From Nostoc sp. FACHB-973 (GTDB lineage Bacteria; Cyanobacteriota; Cyanobacteriia; Cyanobacteriales; Nostocaceae): 33,991 nucleotides of DNA. Positions 26,004 to 33,949 of the stretch are shown piece after piece. Position 1 is the first letter of the stretch, and each line of letters starts with the position of its first letter. The notes beneath the pieces are model-generated. The model was not told the DNA's origin and searched no databases. It saw only the letters and a program-made list of their open reading frames with translations. Position numbers and translations under genes: made by a program. The stretch lies in NCBI RefSeq assembly GCF_014698115.1, contig NZ_JACJSJ010000091.1:1-33991 (forward strand), read 5' to 3'.

Positions 26004-26438
26004 ATGAGCTTTAAGAAGATTTTGGTGGCGATCGATGATTCACCTGCTACTGCAACAGTGTTCACCAAAGCGCTTGAATTAGCCCAAAAAGACGCTACTC
26101 AGTTAATGATTAGTCACACCATTGAGCTAGCAGTTTCTAGTCAAGCCACTATGAACTTAATAGAACTGAAAATAGAAACAGAACAGGCACAGGGTTTACT
26201 GCGGTTTTACTATCAGAAAGCAAAAGCACAAGGTATTGTGGCAGAATTCAGTTATCAAACAGGAGATCCTGGGACTAACATCTGTGATTTAGCCCAGAGT
26301 TGGGGAGCAGATTTGATTGTACTTGGTCGAAGAGGATTTAAAGGATTTGCCGAATTTTTAGCTGGAAGCGTGAGCAATCATGTCGTTCATCACGCTCCAT
26401 GTTGCGTTCTGGTCGTTCAAGGTCAAAATAATTCGTAA
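26004..26438 (+). CDS. Universal stress protein (UspA family)
   Basis: A 144-residue USP domain protein. It opens MSFKKILVAIDDSP, the usual first strand and nucleotide-contacting Asp. The C-terminal ATP-binding signature is GRRGFKGFAEFLAGSVS (G-x2-G-x9-G-S type), followed by HAPCCVLVVQ, so nucleotide binding is expected. A TTG four codons upstream (25992) would extend the frame, but the ATG at 26004 gives the family-typical N-terminus. Cytosolic, probably dimeric. It is divergent from the 17M-like gene at 25508. The exact stress response cannot be read from sequence. Confidence 0.9.
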   Translation: MSFKKILVAIDDSPATATVFTKALELAQKDATQLMISHTIELAVSSQATMNLIELKIETEQAQGLLRFYYQKAKAQGIVAEFSYQTGDPGTNICDLAQSWGADLIVLGRRGFKGFAEFLAGSVSNHVVHHAPCCVLVVQGQNNS

Positions 26439-26524
26439 TTACAATCATTGTTGGCTCTGAACCCACCACGCTCATTGTTTCACCACCAAATAAATTTTCG
26501 ATTTAGTAGTGGCTTGTACCCTCT

Positions 26525-26583
26525 TTAATTACGAATTACGTTAGCGGAGCGGGGCGTTAGCCCATTACGAATTACGAATTAGT
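26525..26583 (-). repeat. 59-bp repeat, copy 2 (inverted)
   Basis: Perfect reverse complement of 24840-24898, including the nested GC-rich insert. The two copies bracket 1.63 kb that carries the 17M-like and USP genes. It lies 87 bp after the USP stop and 124 bp before the SRPBCC gene. The rest of the gap 26439-26706 shows nothing else. Confidence 0.9.
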
Positions 26584-26706
26584 AATTATTTGGTCAGTAG
26601 TTTTCTCACAGACTCTTTGCTGACTGAATATGAATCCGACAATACATCGGGTTCTTGTTAGCAGGAATAACTGCTTTAATTCTGCTTTTCCTCTCAACTC
26701 ACACCG

Positions 26707-27213
26707 ATGAAAATATACACTGAAATCGAAATTCGGGCATCCGATAAGCAAGTCTGGAAACTACTCACTGATTTTGCTAGTTTTCCACATTGGAATTTGT
26801 TTATTCGTCAAATTAGTGGCTCACTGAGTGAAGGGTCACAGCTAACCGTTCACTTCCAGCCTCCGGGTAGAAATATTGTGACCTTTCGACCTACTGTTCT
26901 GACGGTAGAACCTAATCGCAAATTGCGCTGGTTAGGACATTTTTTGATCCCAGGCTTATTTGACGGGGAACATAGCTTTATCATTGAGCCATTAGCAAGC
27001 GATGTCTACGACGGGCTACGCCCACGCGTTTTGTTCATTCAGCAAGAATCTTTCCACGGCTTACTAGTACCTCTGCTGGCTCGTCGATTAAATATCGACG
27101 TTCGCCAAGGTTTTGAAGCCATGAACCAAACGTTGAAAACCAAGGCAGAACGCATTGAAGTAGGGACTGGGGATTGGAGACTGGGGATTGGGGACTCTGA
27201 AGATTTCGGATAA
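26707..27213 (+). CDS. SRPBCC (START-like) domain protein carrying an SDR5-like insertion
   Basis: A 168-residue helix-grip protein: MKIYTEIEIRASDKQVWKLL and FASFPHWNLFI at the front are typical of polyketide-cyclase/START-like SRPBCC domains, which bind hydrophobic ligands. RWLGHFLIPGLFDGEHSF follows in the middle. Two features are repeat-derived. Residues 100-106 (VYDGLRP) come from a 21-nt element inserted in a HIP1 site. The last ~16 residues (VGTGDWRLGIGDSEDFG region) are encoded by GGGGACT/GGGGATT-type STRR sequence at about 27163-27197. Without these the protein would be about 145 residues, the usual size. Ligand unknown. It is convergent with the next gene, 2 bp between stops. Confidence 0.75.
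   Translation: MKIYTEIEIRASDKQVWKLLTDFASFPHWNLFIRQISGSLSEGSQLTVHFQPPGRNIVTFRPTVLTVEPNRKLRWLGHFLIPGLFDGEHSFIIEPLASDVYDGLRPRVLFIQQESFHGLLVPLLARRLNIDVRQGFEAMNQTLKTKAERIEVGTGDWRLGIGDSEDFG
26999..27027 (+). repeat. SDR5-like 21-nt element in a split HIP1 site
   Basis: GCGAT (26999-27003), 21 inserted nt (27004-27024, beginning GTCTACGACGGGCTACGCC) and CGC (27025-27027). Removing the insert restores GCGATCGC and the reading frame (S-D-R-V). It differs from the copy at 33626 by one base (CCCA versus CCTA). SDR5 of Nostoc punctiforme is described as occurring only within HIP1, which this matches. Confidence 0.85.
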
Positions 27214-27215
27214 GT

Positions 27216-27602
27216 CTATTCCACAATCTCATAGCGGACTAACTTTCTAATATCCTCACGGGGTAGACCTAGTTCTTGGGCAATTGTCGCTTCTATTTGG
27301 CTGAATTTTATTGTTGGAAGTTCTAATTCCAATCGCTTCAAGATGGGGTCTGCTGTTTCCACTTCAACCTGGGTAATTCTTTTAGTTCGGTTGACAGCGG
27401 CATTAATGAGCAACACATTGACTGATATCCGTGCTTCGAGTTGGGTATCTGACTGAAGTTTATTTTGCGTGGAATTGGGTCGGCTTAACTCTTGAGCAGC
27501 TAGGAAACTACAGCCAAACCAAAACGCAACCGCTACCAGTGGTAGAGGCAACCAAAACTCTAATCCCAGGCCTTGCAGCCAATTTTTACTAATACGCCAC
27601 AC
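27216..27602 (-). CDS. Small membrane-anchored protein, unknown function
   Basis: A 128-residue protein that I do not recognise. It has one N-terminal hydrophobic segment (about 14-36, FWLPLPLVAVAFWFGCSFLA) and then a soluble, mostly charged part with KRITQVEVETADPILKRLELELP and a C-terminal helix, LGLPREDIRKLVRYEIVE. The expected topology is a single anchor with a periplasmic domain; Cys31 sits within the hydrophobic segment and is not a convincing lipobox. It is divergent from the RppA-like regulator across about 250 bp, a position that makes it a candidate target or accessory of that two-component system. Its stop is 2 bp from that of the SRPBCC gene. A GGGGATT/GGGGACT block lies upstream (about 27655-27680). 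Confidence 0.6.
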   Translation of the reverse strand: MWRISKNWLQGLGLEFWLPLPLVAVAFWFGCSFLAAQELSRPNSTQNKLQSDTQLEARISVNVLLINAAVNRTKRITQVEVETADPILKRLELELPTIKFSQIEATIAQELGLPREDIRKLVRYEIVE

Positions 27603-27848
27603 ACGACACCTGCTTCTGATTTTGCTAGCTCACACTTGATATATAGCAAGAGACTGGGGATTGGGGACTGGTGACTAGGTGAAAAGTCTTTTTGTGTCTA
27701 GGTTTTATCATCTGTTAATGTCCTAACCACTTTGGCTGTTGCTATTATATATCCGAATAGGATAGACAATCCTTTCAAATGTGACTATTGAAAGACGTTG
27801 AAATTGCTTCAGTGCATTATTCTAAACAAGCACAAGTGTATAACGGTG

Positions 27849-28529
27849 ATGAAAATCTTACTGGTGGAGGACGATCCAAAACAATTAATGCCACTGCACA
27901 TGGTTCTCTCTCAGGCCGGACACAGCGTCGATGGTGTCAAGGATGGTGAAACCGCTCAATGGCTGTTGGCTGAAAAAGAATATGACCTGCTGATTTTGGA
28001 TTGGATGTTACCTCGAATTAGTGGGGTGAGTTTGTGTCAACAGTATCGGGCGGTGGGAAAAACAGCTCCTATATTAATGATCACGGCAAAAGATACCACG
28101 CCTGATAAAGTCATCGGCTTAGATGCAGGAGCAGATGATTACCTAGTCAAACCAATTGATATTATAGAGTTTATGGCACGGGTGCGGGCATTGAGGAGGC
28201 GATCGCCCCTTTGGCAAGGAGACACCCTCCGCTTGGCAGACCTCGAACTTCACCTCGACGCACTAACTTTGGAGCGACAAGGGGCGATCGTTTCCCTTTC
28301 CACCCAAGAATTTCAGTTACTAGAGTATTTCATGCGTCATCCCCGCCAAGTACTCACTCGTAACCAAATTGAGCAAGCCGTATGGGAGTGGGGTAGTGAA
28401 CCAGAAAGCAATGCAATCACCGTTTTAGTTCGTAAACTTCGCCAACGTTTGCAAACATTAGCAGCAGGGGATTGGATTGAAACTGTTTATGGTATGGGCT
28501 ATCGCCTCAACCCTCCAGAAGCATCGTAA
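27849..28529 (+). CDS. rppA: OmpR-family response regulator, RppA-like
   Basis: A 226-residue regulator. The receiver opens MKILLVEDDP; phospho-acceptor Asp51 lies in ILDWMLPRISG, the conserved Thr/Ser in MITAKD, and Lys101 in DDYLVKP. The C-terminal winged helix (about 125-222) includes LSTQEFQLLEYFMRHPRQVLTR and VYGMGYRL. The overall form matches the cyanobacterial RppA/NrsR group, linked to redox or nickel responses in Synechocystis; the symbol is by family resemblance. The ATG at 27849 is chosen over a TTG at 27798, because the receiver begins with its first residue. It is followed after 179 bp by the RppB-like kinase. The intervening DNA is almost entirely tandem repeat. Confidence 0.85.
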   Translation: MKILLVEDDPKQLMPLHMVLSQAGHSVDGVKDGETAQWLLAEKEYDLLILDWMLPRISGVSLCQQYRAVGKTAPILMITAKDTTPDKVIGLDAGADDYLVKPIDIIEFMARVRALRRRSPLWQGDTLRLADLELHLDALTLERQGAIVSLSTQEFQLLEYFMRHPRQVLTRNQIEQAVWEWGSEPESNAITVLVRKLRQRLQTLAAGDWIETVYGMGYRLNPPEAS

Positions 28530-28531
28530 AA

Positions 28532-28620
28532 GGGACTGGGGACTGGGGACTGGGGACTGGGGACTGGGGACTGGGGACTGGGGACTGGGGACTGGGGACT
28601 GGGGACTGGGGACTGGGGGA
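28532..28620 (+). repeat. STRR array, about 12.5 copies of GGGGACT
   Basis: A near-perfect 7-bp tandem array starting two bases after the TAA of the RppA-like gene. It is the longest and most regular array in the window. It lies inside what would be the regulator-kinase transcript. Confidence 0.95.
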
Positions 28621-28662
28621 TGAGGGAGTAGTATAGTTCAATTACTTGAAAAGTTTTATAAC

Positions 28663-28699
28663 TACGAATTACGAATTACGAATTACGAATTACGAATTA
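28663..28699 (+). repeat. Tandem AATTACG heptamers
   Basis: Five consecutive heptamers (TACGAAT phase) end ten bases before the GTG start of the RppB-like kinase. The same heptamer, interrupted by a GC-rich insert, forms the 59-bp repeats at 24840 and 26525. Confidence 0.9.
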
Positions 28700-28708
28700 G
28701 CATGAGTT

Positions 28709-29989
28709 GTGTTTAATCGCAGTCGTCGTAACTTAGCTCGTTGGTTTACCCTTTCGATGGGGTCTATTCTCGTTCTGTTTGCTGGGGTAATTTATAACAT
28801 TGAGGTTAAAGACAAACTCAACGCATTAGATCAACTGGTTTATAAAAGAGCAGAGTTAATGGCAGCCAGTTCGCAGTATCGGCTGTATCAAGGAAAAAAA
28901 CAAGTCGATCTGAGCAATATACCGCTATTGGGTAGTGGTTCTCACCCTGCTGACATTGAACTGGTGTATGTTCGCTGGTATGACCCGAATGGCAGACTCA
29001 AGCGGTTTTTTGGGACTCCACCTCTAGAGCAGTTACAAACATCATCTGGCTTTCTTACCATTAAGTCCGTTGACTCGTTCACAGGTGAGGGGCTTTGGCT
29101 TCGTCAACTCACACTACCTGTTCAAGGAGGAAATTCGGTCATCGGCTATCTTCAAGTTGCTATTCCGCTGACAGAGACTCAAAACGATCTCAGACAATTT
29201 CAGTTAATGTTGACGCTGGCTGTGCCTGTGGCACTGGGGTTAATTGGACTTACAGGTTGGGTACTCGGTGGCATAGCTATGCAACCTGTTCAGGAAGCCT
29301 ATAACCAACTGCAACGCTTTACATCAGATGCTTCTCATGAATTGCGATCGCCCCTTTCTGCAATTTTGACCAATGCCCAAGTCGGGTTACTAATAGCGGC
29401 AGACTATCCCCAAATCCACCCTTCAGTGCAGAACATTATCGATAGCGCCAAGTCGATGAGTAACTTGGTCAATAATCTACTGCTGTTGGCTCGACATCAG
29501 GGACAATTAACTCCTGAATCTCTCAAAAAGGTTAATCTTAATAGTTTGCTAGAGAATTTAGCCGTTCACTATACTAGTGTTGCTGCCAAAGCGTCCATCG
29601 AGTTGATCGGCAATTTCCCAGAACAACCCATTAACTTGTGGGCTGACTGTGATTTGCTGCGGCTAGCTGTGGAAAACTTGCTCGACAACGCTTGCAAATA
29701 CACTCCGTCTGGTGGAACGGTATGGTTACGCTTAGAACCTCACTCAGATCGGGCAGTGATTCAGGTAATCGATACCGGGATTGGAATTCCAGGGGCAGAT
29801 TTACCTTACATTTTCGATCGCTTTTACCGGGTTGACACAGAACGGGCACGAGAAAGCGGCGGATTTGGGTTAGGATTAGCGATCGCTCAACAAATTGTCC
29901 AGGCTCACGGTGGTCACATCCATGTAATGAGCCATGAGGGTAAAGGCTCGACGTTCCAAATCAAATTACCGTTTATGAGGCATTTCTAA
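28709..29989 (+). CDS. rppB: Membrane sensor histidine kinase, RppB-like
   Basis: A 426-residue orthodox kinase. TM1 spans about 12-30, a periplasmic sensor region about 31-165, TM2 about 167-188, then a short linker, HisKA with His210 in SDASHELRSPLSAIL, and HATPase with ENLLDNACKYTPSGG (N box), IDTGIGIPGADLPYIFDRFYR (G1/F) and GFGLGLAIAQQIV (G2). The arrangement and its place after the RppA-like regulator mark it as the partner kinase. The start is GTG at 28709; no better start exists between it and the heptamer array, which occupies the normal ribosome-binding position. The symbol is by family resemblance. Confidence 0.85.
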   Translation: MFNRSRRNLARWFTLSMGSILVLFAGVIYNIEVKDKLNALDQLVYKRAELMAASSQYRLYQGKKQVDLSNIPLLGSGSHPADIELVYVRWYDPNGRLKRFFGTPPLEQLQTSSGFLTIKSVDSFTGEGLWLRQLTLPVQGGNSVIGYLQVAIPLTETQNDLRQFQLMLTLAVPVALGLIGLTGWVLGGIAMQPVQEAYNQLQRFTSDASHELRSPLSAILTNAQVGLLIAADYPQIHPSVQNIIDSAKSMSNLVNNLLLLARHQGQLTPESLKKVNLNSLLENLAVHYTSVAAKASIELIGNFPEQPINLWADCDLLRLAVENLLDNACKYTPSGGTVWLRLEPHSDRAVIQVIDTGIGIPGADLPYIFDRFYRVDTERARESGGFGLGLAIAQQIVQAHGGHIHVMSHEGKGSTFQIKLPFMRHF

Positions 29990-30198
29990 ATCAGCTTTCA
30001 GAGATGATCGGTAGGATGCGTCAGAGCCACAAATCCTGATTCTATGGGGCACGCAGAGAGTTTTGATTGGATTTTGCTTTTTGAATTGCTATTGCTTTAT
30101 AAAGTAGTAATGATTTGGCAAAGATTCAGTAATGCTACTGTTGTCAATGAAGATTCGTCGTAGAATCAAAGACACTTCAGAGTTGATATTCTCCACTA

Positions 30199-31299
30199 AT
30201 GAATCGCTTTTCTCAAAAAAATACGGATTTTTACGGTAGCACTTCACAACAGATTCAGCCAGATCAGGTATCTGGTTACAAGCAACTACTTCGCGATCGC
30301 TATAAAATACTTCAAGTTCTGGGTAGAGGTGGTTTTGGTATCACCTTTTTAGCCAAAAATGCCCTATTACCAGGGAATCCCTTGTGTGTCATCAAACAGC
30401 TATCGCCAAAGGTGACTAGTCCTCAAAGCTGGCAAAGGGCATGTACGCGCTTTGAAAAAGAAGCACAAACCTTGGCTCTACTCGGTAGCCATTCTCAAAT
30501 TCCCATGTTACTAGACTACTTTCAAGTCAATAGGGAGTTTTATTTAGTTCAAGAATACATACCCGGTTTGACTTTGGCACGGGAAGTGCGGCGAACTGGG
30601 CCTAAAAGTGAAGCCTCAGTTAAACAATTTTTACAGGAATTCTTGCCAGTATTACAGTATCTTCATAAAAATGGCGTGATTCATCGGGATATTAAGCCCC
30701 AAAATTTATTGCGGCGTGAAGATGACGGACGAGTAGTACTAATCGATTTTGGTGCAGTGAAAGAACAATTAATTGATGCTTGTGAAAACTCAATTAATTT
30801 ATCTGCAAAGACCAGTTTTGTGGGGACTATGGGATTTGCGCCACCAGAACAGTTTTCTTTACGTCCAGTTTATGCCAGTGATATTTATGCACTAGGTGTC
30901 ACTTGTATTTATATGTTGACTGGCAAAAGTCCTGTAGAATTTGACCAAGATCCGATTACTGGTGAAATTTCTTGGCAAAAAGAGGTAAACATCAGCGAAG
31001 ATTTTACCCAGGTTTTAGGAAAAATGGTGAAATTTTCTTTACACGATCGCTTTAAAACTGCGGATGAAGTCATAAAAGCTTTAGGTAAGGAAAACTTTTT
31101 GCCTAATTTCGCAAGCTGCCTAACCAACCAAACATTAAAAAAGAAAAGTACCATACATAACGAAATTACAGATTGCGAAATTACATATCACCAAGTTAAA
31201 CATCCCCAAATTACACAACAGGAAAATTCTGATGCCTACGTCCCACCTGTAGTCAGAACTGCTGCTGCCATTCGTAGATGGAGAGCAAGACAAAAATAA
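30199..31299 (+). CDS. Ser/Thr protein kinase (Hanks type)
   Basis: A 366-residue kinase. The catalytic domain covers about 35-300: glycine loop LGRGGFGITF (41-50), Lys66 in VIKQL, HRDIKPQN with catalytic Asp164, DFGAVKEQ with Asp183, and GTMGFAPPEQ in the P+1 loop. All key residues are present, so it should be active. The C-terminal ~65 residues are low in conservation and end in a basic run, AAAIRRWRARQK. No transmembrane helix and no extra domain. It begins with about 34 non-conserved residues; the ATG at 30199 is the first usable start. Another kinase of the same subfamily, with a WD40 domain, lies 580 bp downstream, suggesting a local duplication. Substrates unknown. Confidence 0.9.
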   Translation: MNRFSQKNTDFYGSTSQQIQPDQVSGYKQLLRDRYKILQVLGRGGFGITFLAKNALLPGNPLCVIKQLSPKVTSPQSWQRACTRFEKEAQTLALLGSHSQIPMLLDYFQVNREFYLVQEYIPGLTLAREVRRTGPKSEASVKQFLQEFLPVLQYLHKNGVIHRDIKPQNLLRREDDGRVVLIDFGAVKEQLIDACENSINLSAKTSFVGTMGFAPPEQFSLRPVYASDIYALGVTCIYMLTGKSPVEFDQDPITGEISWQKEVNISEDFTQVLGKMVKFSLHDRFKTADEVIKALGKENFLPNFASCLTNQTLKKKSTIHNEITDCEITYHQVKHPQITQQENSDAYVPPVVRTAAAIRRWRARQK

Positions 31300-31878
31300 A
31301 CCAGGTCGCACAGCTGAGTTAAGCAAGTATAAAATGAATAATTAATCATGGAAAATAGAAAATATCAAAAACAAAGTTAGTAAGTATTTTGACTAGATTC
31401 GAGAGCAGAGATGATTAATTAATCGGGGTTAGTCTTTAATACTTAGTCAGTTGTTGATTGCGAATATACAAGAAAAAGTACTAAAGCTAATAGTTCCAAA
31501 AAAATTTTTATTCAGATTATTATATAATCGGAAGAATAATTAATCCTATGGCTCTCGTAGTTTTCCACGAATCAGGAAGACTGACTAAGCTAATGCGCTT
31601 GAAAATAGCATAAATTTTTATTGGGCATGGGGCATTGGGCATGGGGCATTGGTTAATCACAAATGACTAATGACTAATGACTAATGACTAATAACTAATG
31701 ACTAAATATGTTATTTCAATGTGCTACAGCTTACTATTTACAAACGCTAACCATATAAGTAATTCCCCAATACCGAGAACAGGGTTTTTCTACCACAAGT
31801 AAGCGAGAGTCAATTCTTTTAAGGGTAAATACGGGGCAAGCTTAGCTTAAGTTGTCATGCAGTCGCGCCTGTCAGATC
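31300..31878. other. Intergenic region with tandem repeats
   Basis: 579 bp without a credible gene. At 31622-31652 a GGGCATGGGGCATT 14-mer is duplicated. At about 31663-31705 about six ATGACTA heptamers are in tandem. The left part (31300-31600) is AT-rich with no recognisable element. The promoter of the WD40 kinase gene should lie between 31706 and 31878. Confidence 0.65.
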
Positions 31879-33936
31879 ATGATCTGCTGCTTAAATCCCG
31901 ATTGCCCAAACCCCCTGAATCCCAATGGAAAGAAGTTTTGCCAAAGTTGTGGCACCCCCTTGGTGTCGCTTTTGAGAAATCGCTTCCGTGTTATCCGAGT
32001 CCTTTCAGATGAGGGGGGATTTGGGAGAACTTATCTATCAGAAGACATAGATAAGCTCAATGAACGCTGTGTTGTCAAGCAATTAGCTCCAAAATTCCAA
32101 GGAACTTGGTCGCAAAAAAAGGCGATGGAGTTGTTTGCCCAAGAAGCACAGCGACTACAAGAACTCGGAGAACATCCGCAAATTCCGACTTTGTTGGCTT
32201 ACTTTGAGCAAGATGGCTGCTTGTATTTAGTGCAGCAGTTTATCAATGGGGAAAATTTGTTAAAGGAGTTGCAACAGCGCAAGAAGGGGTATACTGCTAG
32301 GGAAATTCAAGGTATTTTGCTGGATTTATTGCCTGTACTCAAGTTTATCCACGATCGCAATGTCATTCATCGAGATATCAAGCCAGAAAATATCATCCGG
32401 CATAAAAGCGATGGACGATTAAGCTTGATTGATTTTGGCTCCTCAAAGCAATTCACAGCCAGAGTTCAAAATAAATCTGGCACATCCATTGGTTCACATG
32501 GCTATTCTCCCTTAGAACAAATTAGAGATGGCAAAGCTTTCGCCGCAAGTGATTTGTTCGGTTTAGGGGCTACCTGCTTTCACCTGCTAACGGGAACTTC
32601 TCCCTTTCAATTGTGGATGGAATGTGGGTATGCCTGGGTGAGTAATTGGCGGCAATATTTACGGACTCCATTAAATGCTGAATTGGATTTGGTAATCGAC
32701 AAGCTTTTGAAAAAAGACATCCAACAACGTTACCAGTCAGTCGATGAAGTCATCAGAGACTTGGTGCAAAAACAACCACTGGCATTGCCACCAGCCGGCA
32801 AGTCAAGTGGTACAATCCCGGTAACTAAAGCATCAAATTTACCAAAAAGTTATAGCTTACTGAGAATTTTCATCTTGGTAAGTGCTTTTATTATGTTGTT
32901 TGGATTCGGCGAATCTTGGTATAAACATTTCCGCCGGATTCAAACTAGTTTGTCTTCTCGGCTAATTCAGAATAATCCGAGCAAAAATAACCCGCTTCTC
33001 GGTCAACCGCCAACAATTACCTTGGGCAAAGTTTCCTTAGTTAACTCCCTCCAAGGACACGAAAACTCAGTTTTATCCGTCGCCATTAGCCCCGATGGCA
33101 AAACCATCGTCAGCAGTGGCGACGATCACAAAATTAAACTTTGGAATCTAGCAACAGGAAAACAAATTTCTTCACTCAACACCTATTCTGGGCAAGTGAA
33201 CGCGGTGGTTATTAGCCCAGATGGCAAAACTTTGGTGAGTGGTAATGATGACAGCACCATCAAAATCTGGAATCTGGTAACAGGACGGCAAATTCGCACT
33301 CTTACAGGGCATTCCGACTCAGTTCATACCCTAGCCATCAGCGCTGATAGCCAGACCCTAGTTAGCGGTAGTGATGACAACACCATCAAAATCTGGGATT
33401 TAGCAACGGGAGAGCAGATTAAGACACTGAAAGGGCATACATTTTGGGTGCGATCGGTAGCCATCAGCCGCGATGGCGTGATTCTTGCCAGTGGCAGTTT
33501 TGACAAGACCATCAAAATCTGGAATCTGGCAAAAGGATACTCCATCCGCACACTAGCGGGAAATTCTCAAACAGTAACCAACGTCGCCATTAGCCCAGAT
33601 GGTAAAACTTTAGCCACTGCTAGCCGCGATGTCTACGACGGGCTACGCCTACGCACCATTAAACTCTGGAATATCACTACCGGAAGAGAAATTCGCACAC
33701 TGGTGGGGCATGAGAACACAGTCACAACCCTAGCCTTCAGTGGCGATGGTCAAATTCTTGCTAGTGGTAGCCGCGATCGCACCATTAAACTCTGGAATAT
33801 CGCCACAGGAGAAGAAATTCTCACATTGGCAGCCCACACCAACACTGTCACATCTGTTACCTTCAGTCCTGATAGCAAGACCCTTGTCAGCGGTAGCGAT
33901 GACAATACTATTAAGATTTGGCGTTTGGTTGAGTGA
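31879..33936 (+). CDS. Ser/Thr protein kinase fused to a seven-blade WD40 propeller
   Basis: A 685-residue three-part protein. The N-terminal Cys motif (CCLNPDCPNP at 3-12 and CQSCG at 21-25) looks like a small zinc ribbon, as in cyanobacterial SpkB-type kinases. The kinase domain covers about 35-295: Lys67 in VVKQL, HRDIKPEN with Asp166, DFGSSK with Asp185; the glycine loop is LSDEGGFGRTY. A transmembrane helix lies at about 326-345, then seven WD40 repeats (387-685) with repeated IKIWNLATG-type strands. The propeller would thus face the periplasm and the kinase the cytosol. Blade five contains seven extra residues, VYDGLRL, from a mobile repeat. The ATG at 31879 is preferred over a TTG at 31852. 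Partner and substrate unknown. Confidence 0.92.
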   Translation: MICCLNPDCPNPLNPNGKKFCQSCGTPLVSLLRNRFRVIRVLSDEGGFGRTYLSEDIDKLNERCVVKQLAPKFQGTWSQKKAMELFAQEAQRLQELGEHPQIPTLLAYFEQDGCLYLVQQFINGENLLKELQQRKKGYTAREIQGILLDLLPVLKFIHDRNVIHRDIKPENIIRHKSDGRLSLIDFGSSKQFTARVQNKSGTSIGSHGYSPLEQIRDGKAFAASDLFGLGATCFHLLTGTSPFQLWMECGYAWVSNWRQYLRTPLNAELDLVIDKLLKKDIQQRYQSVDEVIRDLVQKQPLALPPAGKSSGTIPVTKASNLPKSYSLLRIFILVSAFIMLFGFGESWYKHFRRIQTSLSSRLIQNNPSKNNPLLGQPPTITLGKVSLVNSLQGHENSVLSVAISPDGKTIVSSGDDHKIKLWNLATGKQISSLNTYSGQVNAVVISPDGKTLVSGNDDSTIKIWNLVTGRQIRTLTGHSDSVHTLAISADSQTLVSGSDDNTIKIWDLATGEQIKTLKGHTFWVRSVAISRDGVILASGSFDKTIKIWNLAKGYSIRTLAGNSQTVTNVAISPDGKTLATASRDVYDGLRLRTIKLWNITTGREIRTLVGHENTVTTLAFSGDGQILASGSRDRTIKLWNIATGEEILTLAAHTNTVTSVTFSPDSKTLVSGSDDNTIKIWRLVE
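33626..33654 (+). repeat. SDR5-like 21-nt element in a split HIP1 site (WD40 blade five)
   Basis: GCGAT (33626-33630), 21 nt (33631-33651), CGC (33652-33654). The paralogous position in the next blade (33773-33780) still has the intact GCGATCGC, followed by the same ACCATTAAACTCTGGAAT, giving an internal before-and-after comparison. The insert is in frame (seven codons). Confidence 0.92.
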
Positions 33937-33949
33937 AGGGGGAGTGGTA

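Noticed and set aside
28532..28699. Regular repeats considered as a CRISPR array
   Set aside because: The unit is 7 bp with no spacers and no cas genes nearby; this is STRR DNA.
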